A stretch of 9,174 bases of DNA, from assembly GCA_030613445.1 (NCBI GenBank), contig JAUWLY010000096.1, forward strand, positions 1 through 9,174, read 5' to 3'. The DNA comes from Candidatus Stahliibacteriota bacterium (GTDB lineage Bacteria; Hydrothermota; Tepidihabitantia; SM23-42). Positions 1-7,027 of the stretch are shown here, one piece after another (within the stretch, counting starts at the first letter, position 1; every line of letters starts with the position of its first letter). The translations under genes and the position numbers were made by a program. The notes beneath the pieces were generated by a model. The model made no database searches, had not been told where the DNA came from, and was given only the letters and a program-made list of their open reading frames with translations.

Positions 1-1
1 C

Positions 2-58
2 ATCAAAGTCCAGGATGATGAAACATCGTCATTTGCCAAAGTGATAATACTGGATTAG
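2..58 (+). CDS. Possible 3' end of a plus-strand gene (partial)
   Basis: Frame 2 is open from the window edge to a TAG at 56-58 and reads IKVQDDETSSFAKVIILD. The composition looks like a normal protein C-terminus, and the stop falls 16 nt before the stop codon of the convergent protease gene, a sensible place for a gene to end. Only 18 codons are visible, so an open frame by chance is quite possible. No family can be assigned. Upstream sequence would decide it. Confidence 0.4.
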   Translation: MKVQDDETSSFAKVIILD

Positions 59-74
59 TTAGACTAAACTCGAG

Positions 75-3062
75 CTACGGTAACAGAATGAATTTTTTGG
101 TTTTTCGCACACGGTCTGCATTAAGCTGGACAAAATAAACACCTGCCGAGACCGGGCGACCGGTTTGGTCAGTACATGACCATTTCACCGAAGTAGGTAG
201 TAGGCAGTAAGCAGTAGGCAGTAAAAGATTTTTGACTAATCTACCAGTGGCATCGAATATTCTGAGCGAGACATTTTTTGCTGATGGTGCGAGTCCAAAT
301 GCGATATTTACGCTTTTGTATCCGGGGTTCGGGTATACAGACAAATAGGTATGTCCCTGAAGGCCTTGATATTCGTGTTCTTCGATGCCCGGTGCACTGC
401 CGAAGAAGCGCATGATCGAATCGAGCAATGCGGCACGTGTTGAAGGTGCTGTTGCATCATTGAGCAAACCCAATTCAAAATCAGTGCCAACCGTCCGATA
501 GATCCCAGCATCATGCGCCACTGCGCAATAGTAATTATCATCTTGGTCTCGAAAGATTGCATAGCCATTACCAGTTGGTTGAATATTATCCATGTACCAG
601 TTCTCACCACCGTATTCAAAATACATCCCATTTGTGAACGTGCCGGTTTGACCAGCGAGAGGTCCCAAGTTGGCAAGACTCCAGGATGTACTATTGATGC
701 CGAATAAGCTTCCAAAGTTGTGTCCATTGAAGTAATGGGGATCGATGAACCAGGCTGAACTTCCTTCTAAATACACTCTTCCGCCACTATTCAAATAGTC
801 GGTAATCACGATTGCTTCTGCGCTACCTTGAGTAATCACATGTCGATTAGAATAAACCCCCAGGCAGATAAAGAGTGTTTGATATAGATTGAGATGCGAG
901 GGCACGGTTGTTCCATAATCACCGTCATAATTGAGCGTCTTGAGTATTGAGTCGATTTTCTCGCCAGGGGTGGGTGTAGGGTCAAGGTTCCAGACAAAAT
1001 AGTTCTTCTGACCGACAATCAGTGAAAAATAGAACCTCGCATTGCAGTAGTTGGAAACGACCGATAGATTGAACTCTATGACCGTACCTATGGACACGAA
1101 TGAGTCAACGCAAATTACAAATGGATCGGAACTGTTGCTCTGGGTGCTATCAGTACCGATATGCCCAAACACTGCAGTACTGTCAATGATGACGACCTCG
1201 TATGAATTAGTACGCAGGACTGCGCTTACACTATCAGCAGCAGCATCTCCTTGGTTTTGTAGGGTTATTACAACATCAACTGTTTCGGCAGGTTCCAGTA
1301 TATTATTGCCGTTGCCACCGCTTATTACTGCCGATTCAAAAGTGAATTCAGGTGCGTAAATAACTTTACTGAACTCAGATATCCAAACCGAGTCATTGAT
1401 GTCCTGACAGGTCAGGATAAAGTCAATATAGTGCTGATTCGGAGCAGAATGCGGAACCGCAAAATTGTATCCATCCGGACCAGTGAATGCGGTATCGCCA
1501 CTTAAGATATCGCCGAAGTCCTTGACTGAATCAGTAATAACGATATAGCCATCATTAGACCTCAGTGTTCCAGTAATATTTACCGCAGTGCTCTGTCCCA
1601 GATTGAGGACGGAGAGGGGAAGCTCGATCTCTTCGGTGGGGTTTATTTTGCCGTCATTGTTCCCATTGATCGAATCGTTAATATATGAATCGAGGTAGAT
1701 CACGTAAGAGGCAGTGTGGATTACGCGCATGCTATTTTCATAAGGTTGGAGGTTCTTGCCGGTTACAGTTATGAATATAGTATCGTCGACCACCTGGGGT
1801 GTAATATCAAAGGCTACATGGCCATTGCTATCCGTTGTGTCGAGCGCATAGACGGTACTGTCAAGTTTGCCGCTCAGGCAGACCACTCCATTTTGGATTG
1901 GGGTTCCATTGACAGCATCAGTGACACTGACTGTGACGTGTGCGTAACCAAAGGTCACAAAATCAGGATGGTTAACTGCGAGAGAGCAAGGTGTGTCGGT
2001 CCAGATACGCATTTCCGGATCACCCAGGGTTGTGAAACCCAGGTATTCATACAGTCCTCCTGAACCGGGATAAAGGTCGTAGACATTATACCTGCCTCCC
2101 TCACATGCTTCTCCAAAAGTCTCAGCACCGTCACTAAAAAGCGATTTGTAAAAACCTTTTGCTACTGCACTCCTCAAATGGGCGCCGCCGCCAATGACAG
2201 TTGTCGTGGCAAAATATCCTGCGCCACCTCTTGAAAGCGTCGGTGTGCCGGTGAGCAACCAGCGTTCAGCAGTTGCTGGTGTTGAACCTGTACCCATACA
2301 ACAGCAAGTAATCGACATCACGATCGGTAGCTTTGTGCCGTTTTGTGTTGCATCAGGATTCACGTTAAAAGGGGACCACCAATTATTTATTGCTGAGCCT
2401 CGGTACATAAAAAAGGCCCGTCCCTCGTACGCGGCGTCGAGGAGGTCATTTACATTGTTCCCATATATGTCACTAAAAGAGTCTATTTTCACAAACCCAT
2501 TGTTGACCATTAAATCTGCTGCAAAATGCAGGTCTGACCAGTATATTGAATCATCAGGAGGATCATAGTCCTGGCGGACCATAAGGCACGCTTTTTTAAA
2601 CCAAAGCGTGTCTTCCCGAAAAGGATGTCTTTCATAAGCAAGAATTTTGTTGACCACTGTCAGTGCTTCAGTTGTATTATGCACAGTAAGTCGTCCAGAC
2701 AGTATCTCATTGTGTATGCCACCCTGCATATTAGTATAGTAATTGTCTGAGTAAGTGCCACTTACTGTGGGCAAAGGGATGTAATTGGGCGCACCGACCA
2801 GGAGTAAATATTCAGGTCGTATAGCCCAGTTATTGTAGGCATCGAGGATGTAGTTTCTTATTTGAAATGCGCTTGAACCGATATCTGATAGTTTCGTAAC
2901 TTTGGATTTCATGCCCTTGAGGTATTTCCACTCGGCAAGGGGCAATACAGCATCGTAAAAATTGTCGTGCGTAATGATAAGATAGCGCGCGCCTTCCTGA
3001 GCGAATACCAGTGTCTGGAGACTAATCAATAGGACAACGACTTGTCTTAAGGTCAAACTCAT
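75..3062 (-). CDS. Secreted gingipain-like (C25 family) peptidase with C-terminal sorting domain
   Basis: 995-residue exported protein. Residues 1-21 form a signal peptide (hydrophobic VVVLLISLQTLVFA, cleavage likely after A21). Residues about 25-355 are a C25 (gingipain) catalytic-type domain, ending in the family-typical LGDPEMRIW (346-354). A cysteine cluster ITCCCMG (251-257) sits where the nucleophile belongs, but the usual Y-x-G-H-G histidine motif reads MYRGSAINNWW (219-229), so the canonical His is absent. Residues 360-450 look Ig-like. Two repeated beta domains follow (about 455-570 and 575-685), each opened by an acidic Asn/Gly-rich motif (NGNNDGKINPTEE, GNGNNILEPAE). Residues 687-890 resemble a Rossmann/GATase-like domain. 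Residues 905-995 are a T9SS/FlgD-like sorting domain (SVYPNP, GVYFVQL). The ATG at 3060-3062 is supported by the signal peptide and the promoter. There is no SD. Activity could be altered or lost; a surface or adhesive role is the alternative. Confidence 0.87.
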   Translation of the reverse strand: MSLTLRQVVVLLISLQTLVFAQEGARYLIITHDNFYDAVLPLAEWKYLKGMKSKVTKLSDIGSSAFQIRNYILDAYNNWAIRPEYLLLVGAPNYIPLPTVSGTYSDNYYTNMQGGIHNEILSGRLTVHNTTEALTVVNKILAYERHPFREDTLWFKKACLMVRQDYDPPDDSIYWSDLHFAADLMVNNGFVKIDSFSDIYGNNVNDLLDAAYEGRAFFMYRGSAINNWWSPFNVNPDATQNGTKLPIVMSITCCCMGTGSTPATAERWLLTGTPTLSRGGAGYFATTTVIGGGAHLRSAVAKGFYKSLFSDGAETFGEACEGGRYNVYDLYPGSGGLYEYLGFTTLGDPEMRIWTDTPCSLAVNHPDFVTFGYAHVTVSVTDAVNGTPIQNGVVCLSGKLDSTVYALDTTDSNGHVAFDITPQVVDDTIFITVTGKNLQPYENSMRVIHTASYVIYLDSYINDSINGNNDGKINPTEEIELPLSVLNLGQSTAVNITGTLRSNDGYIVITDSVKDFGDILSGDTAFTGPDGYNFAVPHSAPNQHYIDFILTCQDINDSVWISEFSKVIYAPEFTFESAVISGGNGNNILEPAETVDVVITLQNQGDAAADSVSAVLRTNSYEVVIIDSTAVFGHIGTDSTQSNSSDPFVICVDSFVSIGTVIEFNLSVVSNYCNARFYFSLIVGQKNYFVWNLDPTPTPGEKIDSILKTLNYDGDYGTTVPSHLNLYQTLFICLGVYSNRHVITQGSAEAIVITDYLNSGGRVYLEGSSAWFIDPHYFNGHNFGSLFGINSTSWSLANLGPLAGQTGTFTNGMYFEYGGENWYMDNIQPTGNGYAIFRDQDDNYYCAVAHDAGIYRTVGTDFELGLLNDATAPSTRAALLDSIMRFFGSAPGIEEHEYQGLQGHTYLSVYPNPGYKSVNIAFGLAPSAKNVSLRIFDATGRLVKNLLLPTAYCLLPTSVKWSCTDQTGRPVSAGVYFVQLNADRVRKTKKFILLP
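193..224. repeat. Heptamer tandem repeat (GTAGGCA-type) inside the protease gene
   Basis: Four 7-bp units, GTAGGTA, GTAGGCA, GTAAGCA and GTAGGCA (193-220), plus a partial GTAA (221-224). On the coding strand they read through as LPTAYCLLPT in the loop between the GRLVKNLL strand and the VKWSCTDQTGRP turn of the sorting domain. From memory, similar CTGCCTA-type heptamer arrays occur in many bacterial genomes as dispersed low-complexity repeats. Here one has been kept in frame in a protein. Confidence 0.8.
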
Positions 3063-3067
3063 AATAT

Positions 3068-3095
3068 ATTATAACTCTTATGCTACTTAAGTCAA
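3068..3095 (-). promoter_or_regulatory. Sigma-70 promoter of the protease gene, predicted leaderless
   Basis: Read on the minus strand: -35 TTGACT (3095-3090), 16-nt spacer, perfect -10 TATAAT (3073-3068), then only 5 nt (ATATT) before the ATG at 3062. The predicted transcription start falls on or within one base of the start codon, and no SD precedes the ATG. This implies a leaderless mRNA. Confidence 0.75.
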
Positions 3096-3167
3096 GATAT
3101 GATATTATCTAGTACTTGTGCCGTTCCAAATGCTGTGTTTTAGTTTTTGCTGGAATTTCAGAAAACT

Positions 3168-3218
3168 GTAGTGGCAGACCTTGGTCTGCATTGTTAGTCG
3201 AGCAAGCTCGACCACTAC
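3168..3218. repeat. Two-armed palindromic (cruciform-type) repeat element
   Basis: An outer 7-bp stem, GTAGTGG (3168-3174) with CCACTAC (3212-3218), encloses two separate 16-bp perfect palindromes: GCAGACCTTGGTCTGC (3174-3189) and GTCGAGCAAGCTCGAC (3197-3212). The bases G3174 and C3212 can join either stem. Both strands can form the same structure, so no strand is assigned. There is no T-tract, so it is not a standard terminator. It lies midway between two divergent promoters. This type of element is familiar as a dispersed intergenic repeat in genomes of uncultured bacteria; an operator or insulator role is possible. Confidence 0.85.
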
Positions 3219-3267
3219 GGAATTCGAAAAGTCGAGCATTAACGATTTGAAACGGTACTGGCAATCC

Positions 3268-3295
3268 TTGACACTAACTTTTTCCAGATTATAAT
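3268..3295 (+). promoter_or_regulatory. Consensus sigma-70 promoter of the four-gene cluster, predicted leaderless
   Basis: Perfect -35 TTGACA (3268-3273), 16-nt spacer and perfect -10 TATAAT (3290-3295), then 5 nt (GGGTC) before the GTG at 3301. The spacing from -10 to start codon is the same as on the opposite side of this intergenic region, so transcription should begin at or next to the first codon. A perfect consensus suggests strong basal expression unless a repressor acts here. Confidence 0.8.
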
Positions 3296-3300
3296 GGGTC

Positions 3301-4140
3301 GTGGATGAGATTCTAAAGAGTCTTAGGACTGTAGTAAAAGGTATCAACAAATTTATCAAGTTATTGAATACTTATGATAAAATCAGGTCTGGACCAGTAG
3401 ACAATGCCTATTTGCTTGAGAAAAACCTGCAGATGATTGAAGGACGTCTGTCCGAGTTGGCTGTAAAGGAATTGATTAAAGACCTGACTGAGTGGTTGGT
3501 TAGTGAAAAGAAAAAGATCGATGGTTTCAAGGAAGAATTCAGGATCAAATTTGGTCAAGAGCTGACCGCGCTCTTTGCTCAAGAGGGTAAAAAAATCAGA
3601 GGTCAGTATCCGATTCTTCGGATGGGGATCTACACCCTCAAAATTGATTTCGAGTTTGGCTCGGTCGATTTGTTCTTCGGTCCTGAAGTTGAGAAAATAA
3701 AGTCAAAGATCCCGCTCCAGGCAGTAACTGTATTTGAGACGGTGAAAAAGTTTGATAAGGATTTGCATACACCCAAAATGACCGCGGCTGATATGTATGA
3801 AACTTTGCACGAGGCTTATAAGCGCCGACTCAGTTTGACTGGTCAATCCTTTGGTGAAAAAATACCGATCATGAAGGTACTCAGTGAATTCGTTTTGTTG
3901 CAGCAATCTAAGCAATTCTTGATTGACCCCCAGAAAAGTAAATTCCGAGGGTATTCGCGCGTTACTCTGAGTTATCTTATGTACTTCTTAAAAAAATCAA
4001 AGTTCTTTGAGAAGAATATCAAGCTACACGTTGCAACCGTTGATGCGACAGTTGATAAAATAAACCCCCTCTGGATATTGGAAAATGATGAGGGTGAAGG
4101 AACTCATTATTCACACATATCCTTTGTGAAGGATGGATGA
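3301..4140 (+). CDS. Uncharacterised 279-residue protein, first gene of the cluster
   Basis: I do not recognise this family. Residues 1-90 are strongly helical and charged (GINKFIKLLNTYDKIR, SELAVKELIKDLTEWLVSE), probably a coiled-coil or helical bundle. Residues about 105-135 look like beta strands (MGIYTLKIDFEFGSVDLFFG). Residues 155-245 are again helical and rich in Lys, Phe and Leu, and a short beta C-terminus ends in ENDEGEGTHYSHISF. There is no signal peptide, membrane segment or clear nuclease motif, so it is likely cytoplasmic. The GTG start is fixed by an in-frame stop (TAA, 3292-3294) just upstream and by the promoter ending 5 nt before it. The next gene begins 63 nt downstream in the same direction, so a partner role to the ATPases and helicase is inferred, perhaps as an adaptor or nucleic-acid-binding subunit. 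Confidence 0.82.
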   Translation: MDEILKSLRTVVKGINKFIKLLNTYDKIRSGPVDNAYLLEKNLQMIEGRLSELAVKELIKDLTEWLVSEKKKIDGFKEEFRIKFGQELTALFAQEGKKIRGQYPILRMGIYTLKIDFEFGSVDLFFGPEVEKIKSKIPLQAVTVFETVKKFDKDLHTPKMTAADMYETLHEAYKRRLSLTGQSFGEKIPIMKVLSEFVLLQQSKQFLIDPQKSKFRGYSRVTLSYLMYFLKKSKFFEKNIKLHVATVDATVDKINPLWILENDEGEGTHYSHISFVKDG

Positions 4141-4203
4141 TGGGTTTGGGTTTGGAAGCTTGAAAAGAAAAAGGGGACAAACGAGATAAACCAAATTAAC
4201 TAA

Positions 4204-5460
4204 ATGAAACAGAAAGACCAGAAATTAGCAAAAGCTATCATTCATAAACTCGGCAGTTTTGGCACACCGCCGGAATTTGGTACTGAACATTTTACAGTCG
4301 GATTAGAACCTTATCTCGAAGTCATTGAGAACGAATATTTGAAGGACATGTTAAAATTTAATTTGTCTTCATTCAAATTGATAACCGGCAACTATGGCGG
4401 AGGCAAGACTCATTTCTTGTATTCGATAAGAAACCTTGCCTGGCGGCAAGACTATGTGACGAGTTATGTGAGTCTTAGCCCTACAGAATGCCCGTTTGAT
4501 CGTTTAGAACTAGTCTATAAAAAAATCGTCGCTAACATAATATCGCCGCAGACATCGGCTGCTTCTGAACCAACCCAAGGAACAGGCATTGAGGCTTTGC
4601 TAAGGCACTGGTACAAGAAGGCCCGCGAACAAAGGGATTTCATCTCCCAGATCACGAACCTTGAGAGTTCAAGTTACACAAATGCGCTTAAAGCAGCGGC
4701 ACTGAGCCTGGCCAGCGATGATGAAGATGAATTCAACGGTCTTGTCCAATGGTTGAAAGGTGAAGATATCCCGAGAGAATTGAGACTGCGTCATCGGATT
4801 TCCGAGCGCATCGACCGCAGTACTGCATTCAGGATGCTGCGCAGCCTGGTTCAATTCATCGATTCCATAGGCTATAATGGGTTGATCTTTTTGTTTGATG
4901 AAGCAGAGCGGGGGATGAGTATTTCATCGACCAAGGACAAGCGTCGGGCACTCGATAACCTTCGTCAGTTGGTCGATGAGTGCGGTAATTCAAGGCTGCC
5001 TGGGGCAATGTTTTTCTATGCAGTACCCGATGAGAACCTTCTTCTTGAAGGAAGTGGTGGTGTCTACGAAGCATTAAAACAACGCCTGCGTTCCAGTTTT
5101 ACTCGCATCAATCCGATGGGGGTCAAGATTAATCTCGAGGAAATCGGTGTAGCACCTGAAGAATTTCTGACTAGATTGGGCGTTAAACTTGCCAAAGTCT
5201 TCCAGGTTGCCTACCGCTTTGATTTTGATAAAGAAGTTCTCCATGAATCCATGGACAATATGATACATGCTGCTGTAGAATTGCAGTCGCTTGATATCAG
5301 CTACCGCAGGATTTTTGTTATCGGGATCATTGAAGTATTTCAGCACCTAAGAGACAAGAATGAGTTGCTGGGCAGGGTTGAGGTACAGCAGATCTTACGT
5401 TCTACGATCAAGATGCTTGGTGATAAGGAAAAAGAAGATGTTGAAAGAGAAGAATTCTGA
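4204..5460 (+). CDS. BrxC/BrxD-type P-loop ATPase (first paralogue)
   Basis: 418-residue cytoplasmic AAA-like ATPase. Walker A is GNYGGGKT (62-69), followed by HFLYSIRNLA. Walker B is GLIFLFDEAE (226-235) with D232 and catalytic E233. A sensor-like strand is MFFYAVPDE (269-277). The N-terminus (HKLGSFGTPPEFGTEHFTVG, then the conserved phenylalanine and glycine region) and the SLSPTECP segment (90-97) match the DUF2791/BREX ATP-binding family, in which BrxD is about this size. The region 120-200 is a helical insert. The acidic tail (KEKEDVEREEF) may mediate contacts. The start ATG follows an in-frame TAA (4201-4203) directly and has no SD, so translation may depend on coupling or a short leader. 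It sits 63 nt after the unknown gene and 260 nt before its own paralogue. In BREX-like systems such ATPases load or regulate DNA-acting partners; here that is inference. Confidence 0.85.
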   Translation: MKQKDQKLAKAIIHKLGSFGTPPEFGTEHFTVGLEPYLEVIENEYLKDMLKFNLSSFKLITGNYGGGKTHFLYSIRNLAWRQDYVTSYVSLSPTECPFDRLELVYKKIVANIISPQTSAASEPTQGTGIEALLRHWYKKAREQRDFISQITNLESSSYTNALKAAALSLASDDEDEFNGLVQWLKGEDIPRELRLRHRISERIDRSTAFRMLRSLVQFIDSIGYNGLIFLFDEAERGMSISSTKDKRRALDNLRQLVDECGNSRLPGAMFFYAVPDENLLLEGSGGVYEALKQRLRSSFTRINPMGVKINLEEIGVAPEEFLTRLGVKLAKVFQVAYRFDFDKEVLHESMDNMIHAAVELQSLDISYRRIFVIGIIEVFQHLRDKNELLGRVEVQQILRSTIKMLGDKEKEDVEREEF

Positions 5461-5720
5461 CGATAACCGGATGGTCAAATAGTTGTTACGGAAAACATGA
5501 AATAGCTCTCATTTTGGGTAATGGATATGGGAACTGTAGGAATCGGGCATTAATAATTGTAGCTGTCCAATCCTTCAACTGCGTTCAGGACAGGTTTATT
5601 GGACAAGGCCTGATAAATCAGGCGACTACATCCTATCGTGGATGATATGAGGACTATTTCATGCTTTCCTCAGTAAGTGGTTAAGTGATTGCAGGATAGA
5701 ATAGTAATATACCGCGCTAG
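5461..5720. other. 260-nt intergenic gap between the two ATPase genes
   Basis: No plausible gene is visible in it. It holds the palindromic element at 5558-5630. I found no convincing -35/-10 pair; TAGAAT (5697-5702) is a weak -10 candidate without a good -35 partner. There is no SD before the ATG at 5721 and no hairpin with a T-tract. The gap is long for genes that appear to form one unit, so the two downstream genes may have their own, non-consensus promoter, or the gap grew by repeat insertion. Confidence 0.6.
5558..5630. repeat. Second two-armed palindromic element, degenerate
   Basis: An outer TGTAG (5558-5562) with CTACA (5626-5630) encloses two arms. Arm one can pair as CTGTCC (5563-5568) with GGACAG (5588-5593), or alternatively as TGTCCAAT (5564-5571) with ATTGGACA (5598-5605). 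Arm two is the 16-bp perfect palindrome GCCTGATAAATCAGGC (5608-5623). The plan matches the element at 3168-3218: an outer GTAG/CTAC stem and a right-hand 16-bp palindrome with central AA. The arm sequences differ. The two competing pairings of arm one are unusual. Confidence 0.7.
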
Positions 5721-7019
5721 ATGAAACAGCAAAGCGACATCGTAGCCCACTCTGTTTTTGGTGAAGGTGTTGTTGTGGCGACACGTTGGGATGGGGGGGA
5801 GGCACAGGTTAAATTCAGGAGTGGATTGTGTTTATGGCTGCCGTCTCGGTGGCTGAAGTCGATTGCTGCACACAAAACAGAACTGGACCAGATATCGTCG
5901 AAGAGATTGCTCGAGGCATTTAGAATGGGAGTTGTTCCACATCAGGATATCGATTCTTTTACCTTTGGTCGTGCCTACGAGATCAGTGCCCTGGAACAAG
6001 GCTTGCAAAAATTGAAAAAGGGACAAGGAGACGTATATCTTATCGAAGGTTCTTATGGTTCAGGTAAGACTCATCTTCTCGAATATACACGCCATTTGTC
6101 TTTAAAACGCGGTCTCGTTACAGCCTATTGCGAATTGAGTCCTCAAGAGACGCCATTACATAGGCCAAAGCGGGTTTACCGGGAATTGATTTACAATCTG
6201 CGCTATATCAAGGACAACTGCGAATTCCATTTCCGTGATTTGTTGAAGATAGTGGCAGACATAAAAATGCAAGACCATTGCTTCTTGACCCCGGTTTTGA
6301 AAATACTGCGGGACATGGACAATGCAGATTTGATGAGCGAGGTTTTCTGGCAGTGGATCGAGGGTGAGTCTACAAAGAAATACGCCACTGATTCACGAGC
6401 GCCGTTTCGTGTACGCGGTGGGCAAAAAATACCGGCGCTCTATGATTTTTCAACAGCGGGTGATTTTTACTCTTACATATTTACGGGGTTGAGTTATTTG
6501 ATCCATAAAGCGGGCCTCGGAGGTTTGGTGCTCGTGCTCGATGAGGTTGAAACAGTCACCCGCATATGGGATTATGTATTCTACAGCCGGGGTTTGAGTT
6601 TTCTCGAAGGCTTGATCCTTGCAGCGCTAGATAGCGATGAACTCAAACAGATCGACACGAGGTTGGTGCATAATAAAGTTAGACCGACACCTTATATCTA
6701 TAAAGAATCACATATGATGATCATCTTTGCCATAACCCCAATTCACGGGCTCCGAGGTCTTGATAATATCGTGAAACTTGTAAAAAATCGATACTATCTC
6801 CGTAGATTCAGTAAACCTGAACTCGAGGTGATTTTTGATAACCTGGTTGATGCATATAATTGTGCCTACCCGAGTTTCACTATCGAAGTATCGCGCCAGG
6901 GAAATGTATTCAATGCTGCTCTCAAAAGAGGAAGCGGGGAACTTAGAGAGTTCATCAAATTCTCAGTAGAAGCGTTTGACTGGCTGCGACTGGGTATGCA
7001 AAGACCACAGAAGGAGTAA
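5721..7019 (+). CDS. BrxD-like P-loop ATPase with N-terminal SH3/Tudor-like barrel (second paralogue)
   Basis: 432 residues. Residues 5-48 (VAHSVFGEGVVVATRW, then VKFRSGLCLWLPSRWLKSI) look like the small beta-barrel found at the C-terminus of UvrD/PcrA helicases and in DUF3553/CarD-like proteins, used for nucleic-acid or RNA polymerase contact. The ATPase follows: Walker A GSYGSGKT (110-117), CELSPQETP (137-145), Walker B GLVLVLDEVE (268-277) with D274/E275, and a sensor-like strand MIIFAITP (333-340). Motif order and flanking residues align with the 418-residue protein upstream (GNYGGGKT, SLSPTECP, FDEAE), so these are diverged paralogues and perhaps a hetero-oligomer. The start is fixed by an in-frame TAG at 5718-5720; no SD is present. 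The last codons carry AAGGAG (7011-7016). A long hairpin separates it from the helicase. Product role by analogy: ATP-driven loader or regulator in a BREX-like module. Confidence 0.85.
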   Translation: MKQQSDIVAHSVFGEGVVVATRWDGGEAQVKFRSGLCLWLPSRWLKSIAAHKTELDQISSKRLLEAFRMGVVPHQDIDSFTFGRAYEISALEQGLQKLKKGQGDVYLIEGSYGSGKTHLLEYTRHLSLKRGLVTAYCELSPQETPLHRPKRVYRELIYNLRYIKDNCEFHFRDLLKIVADIKMQDHCFLTPVLKILRDMDNADLMSEVFWQWIEGESTKKYATDSRAPFRVRGGQKIPALYDFSTAGDFYSYIFTGLSYLIHKAGLGGLVLVLDEVETVTRIWDYVFYSRGLSFLEGLILAALDSDELKQIDTRLVHNKVRPTPYIYKESHMMIIFAITPIHGLRGLDNIVKLVKNRYYLRRFSKPELEVIFDNLVDAYNCAYPSFTIEVSRQGNVFNAALKRGSGELREFIKFSVEAFDWLRLGMQRPQKE

Positions 7020-7027
7020 TATGTTTA

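Noticed and set aside
14..30. Hairpin GATGATG/CATCGTC with loop AAA, considered as a terminator for the convergent genes
   Set aside because: It contains a G-T pair, has no T-tract on either strand, and lies inside the apparent coding end at 2-58.
1051..2568. Several plus-strand open frames of 60-124 codons opposite the protease gene
   Set aside because: They are shadows of a 995-codon minus-strand gene with clear domains and show no protein family signal.
3124..3155. TTCCA ... TGGAA inverted repeat upstream of the protease promoter as a possible operator
   Set aside because: Only 5 bp per arm with a 22-nt gap; expected by chance.
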